Part shown: piece after piece, positions 5,409 to 6,775 of the stretch
Layout: each line of letters opens with the position of its first letter
Position numbering within the stretch: the stretch's first letter is position 1
Assembly (NCBI GenBank): GCA_026416065.1
Contig: JAOAFW010000200.1
Span: forward strand, 1-6,775
Direction of reading: 5' to 3'
DNA from: Fimbriimonadales bacterium
Lineage (GTDB): Bacteria; Armatimonadota; Fimbriimonadia; Fimbriimonadales; GBS-DC
DNA length: 6,775 bases
The notes under the pieces: generated by a model
Told to the model about the DNA's origin: nothing
Databases searched by the model: none
What the model saw: only the letters and a program-made list of their open reading frames with translations
Made by a program: the position numbers and the translations under genes

Positions 5409-6116
5409 ATACGAAGCTGTTTCGCTGTTTTCGCGGTTGCGGCGCTGTTCGCCGCCTCAAGCGTTGTCGCTCCTGCCCAGCCGAATCTGGCGGGCAACGA
5501 CTGGTCGTTTAGCTTTTCCGCCCTGTTGTCGCATCCTGCCCCAAACAGCTTCTTCGGAGGTGCTGTTCCTCTGAACCGTAGCGGAAACGCCTCAATTAGC
5601 CAGAACGGCTCCAACCTGAACGTCCAGTTCGGCGTGCTGCCGCTGTCGGGTTCGATCACGGGGTCGGGTTTAGGTGCGAACTATGTCGCCAGCGTCTCCA
5701 TTCCTGACCCGATTAACTTACCCGGTGCGCTGATCGGGCTGGACGCTCTGACCATCACTTTGCAAGGCTCTACCTTCAACTTCGCGGGCACGCTGACAGG
5801 CTATAACCCGCCTAACGACCCGAACTTCCCGGGCAATCGAGGCTGGCGCATTACGGGCACGCCCAGCAACATCACCGGACCTCAGAACAATCCCTCTCTG
5901 GCGAATCGGGATCCCAACAGCAGCTGGGGCGTGTTTGAGACCGTGACGGTGCGCGGCGGCTCGGCGTATGGATTGCCCGACGAGATTGTACTGCAAAACT
6001 TCGAGTTCCTGATTACCGAGTGGAGTCTGGTGCGTCCTGTTCCAGAGCCTACGAGTGTGTTGGCGCTGGGCGCAGGTCTGGCGGGTCTGCTCGGTCTTCG
6101 CCGTCGTACTCGTTAA
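5409..6116 (+). CDS. PEP-CTERM sorting-domain protein (exosortase substrate), probable ATA start
   Basis: Read from ATA 5409, the protein has 235 residues. A signal peptide spans 1-23 (RSCFAVFAVAALFAASSVVAPA, cleavage before QPNL). A middle region about 24-205 is rich in G, N, S and P, probably beta-rich, and of a family I do not recognise. The C-terminus is a classic PEP-CTERM: VPEP (211-214), a hydrophobic helix SVLALGAGLAGLLGL, and RRRTR. Such tails are cut by an exosortase and the protein goes to the surface or matrix; no exosortase is in this window. Standard-code starts exist upstream at GTG 5343 and ATG 5370, but both lack a ribosome site, and ATG 5370 would put an acidic stretch (MFEPAFIEQE) before the signal helix. 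If ATA is real, translation may be weak; it may also be an ATG-to-ATA change or a base error. Confidence 0.85.
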   Translation: MRSCFAVFAVAALFAASSVVAPAQPNLAGNDWSFSFSALLSHPAPNSFFGGAVPLNRSGNASISQNGSNLNVQFGVLPLSGSITGSGLGANYVASVSIPDPINLPGALIGLDALTITLQGSTFNFAGTLTGYNPPNDPNFPGNRGWRITGTPSNITGPQNNPSLANRDPNSSWGVFETVTVRGGSAYGLPDEIVLQNFEFLITEWSLVRPVPEPTSVLALGAGLAGLLGLRRRTR

Positions 6117-6133
6117 GTCCTCATCCTCCCGAG

Positions 6134-6163
6134 GGGGGCTGGTGGCTGTCGCCAGCCCCCTTT
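6134..6163. terminator. strong hairpin between convergent genes, probable bidirectional terminator
   Basis: GGGGGCTGG (6134-6142) is the exact reverse complement of CCAGCCCCC (6152-6160). A T-G and a G-C pair can extend it inward, leaving a loop of about 5 nt. On the plus strand it is followed at once by TTT (6161-6163), ending the PEP-CTERM transcript. The minus-strand stop codon of the ligase gene (6162-6164) directly abuts it, so it can end that transcript too. Confidence 0.8.
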
Positions 6164-6756
6164 AGCATGCGCCCGCTTTCGTCGCTTCCGCGAGCCAGTC
6201 GACCACCGCTTTCAGGTCGCCACCTGACTCGTCATAAACACGCAGCTGGCAGTCCGCGCTGGTTCCCTCTTTGACGATTTTGCGGGCGTGCTTGACCGCG
6301 TCCCAGCTGCCGAGCTGCTCTGCATAGGGACGCAACAGGGCGAGCAACTCCTCCGCCAGCTCATCGAATGGTACACTCTTGCCTTCGCCAAAGTCAATCA
6401 ACTCGCCCCGCACGCCGTGTCGTACTGCGCGCCACTTGTTTTCGCGAATCAAATCGCGGTGATAGATCCGCCACGAGCGATTACCCAGACGCAGGTCGAC
6501 CAGAAACGCCGTCAGTGCCTGAACGATAGCAGTGATGCAGAGGGCGTCCTCGATACGGGTACACACATCGCACACGCGGAACTCCAGCGTTTTGTATTTC
6601 GGGTGCGGGCGCACATCCCACCAGACTTTGGTACGGTCGTCGATAACGCCCACGCGCTCCAGCGTACTCATAAACAGGTCGTAATCGGCGTAGGAGGCGA
6701 ACGAGTCGGGGATGCCCGTGCGCGGCAGAGTCTCGAACACCACGCTGCGGTAGGAC
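6162..6756 (-). CDS. GCS2-family carboxylate-amine ligase, C-terminal half (5' truncated by contig end)
   Basis: About 197 genuine residues remain of a protein that is normally about 370-400 long. They match the C-terminal half of the glutamate-cysteine ligase 2 family (PF04107, YbdK/EgtA-like), ATP-dependent enzymes that join a carboxylate to an amine, such as glutamate to cysteine. Visible motifs are FETLPRTGIPDSF near the cut, KVWWDVRPHPKYKTLEFRVCD with the conserved WWDVRPH and LEFRVCD, ENKWRAVRHGVRG, and the late GTSADCQLRVYDESGGDLKAVVDWL. The N-terminal ATP-binding part is missing, so YbdK-type, EgtA-type and plain glutamate-cysteine ligase cannot be told apart. Genuine sequence starts at SYRSVV; any reading beginning MCIRDR is adapter-derived. 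It converges with the PEP-CTERM gene. Confidence 0.88.
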
Positions 6757-6775
6757 CTGTCTCTTATACACATCT
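6757..6775. other. Tn5/Nextera mosaic-end adapter remnant (not genomic)
   Basis: The last 19 bases, CTGTCTCTTATACACATCT, equal the Tn5 mosaic end used in Nextera libraries and sit exactly at the contig end. Read on the minus strand they start ATGTGTATAAGAGACAG, encoding MCIRD plus part of an R, or MYKRQ from GTG in another frame. This is a library artifact, not a mobile element of the organism. Confidence 0.97.

Noticed and set aside
6481..6771. Minus-strand frame starting MYKRQ
   Set aside because: Its start is adapter sequence and the rest is a wrong frame of the GCS2 ligase.
6757..6775. Tn5-like transposon end as a real mobile element
   Set aside because: The 19 bases match the engineered mosaic end used in library preparation, sit exactly at the contig end, and no transposase or IS50 sequence is present.

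Overview
The window looks like a complete metagenomic contig from a bacterium, by eye moderately GC-rich. Taxonomy is inferred, not proven. It combines an exosortase-type PEP-CTERM protein, a dockerin-tailed LamG protein, a DUF1080 secreted protein and a TlpA-like thioredoxin with a helical/TPR tail. This mix fits Armatimonadota best, with Planctomycetota or Verrucomicrobiota as alternatives. Both end genes are cut off. The last 19 bases are not genomic: they match the Tn5/Nextera mosaic-end adapter, so real sequence stops near 6756.

Layout. (a) 3-892, plus strand: the C-terminal end of a class I SAM methyltransferase overlaps scpB, a chromosome-segregation gene. (b) 1031-2363, minus strand: a secreted DUF1080 protein followed 31 bp later by pdxH (pyridoxamine 5'-phosphate oxidase). 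(c) 2449-3540, plus strand: a secreted thioredoxin-fold protein with a WCGPC site and a C-terminal TPR-like region, diverging from the DUF1080 gene across 85 bp. (d) 3583-5139, minus strand: a secreted protein with two tandem LamG-like domains and a C-terminal dockerin-like pair of calcium loops. (e) 5140-5408: the largest gene-free stretch (269 bp), with a perfect TATAAT, a 14-bp palindrome and two leader hairpins. (f) about 5409-6116, plus strand: a PEP-CTERM protein whose best-placed start codon is ATA. (g) 6162-6756, minus strand: the C-terminal half of a GCS2-type carboxylate-amine ligase, cut by the contig end.

The genes do not form one pathway. ScpB and PdxH are housekeeping. The four secreted proteins (DUF1080, TlpA-like, LamG-dockerin, PEP-CTERM) suggest an investment in extracytoplasmic glycan or surface functions, but nothing links them mechanistically. 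Convergent gene ends carry strong hairpins at 3551-3573 and 6134-6160. I found no CRISPR, tRNA, rRNA, insertion sequence, phage or defence system. The points most worth a second look are the possible ATA start with a perfect Shine-Dalgarno, the adapter remnant that creates false protein N-termini, the structured leader of the PEP-CTERM gene, and the TlpA-TPR and LamG-LamG-dockerin architectures.
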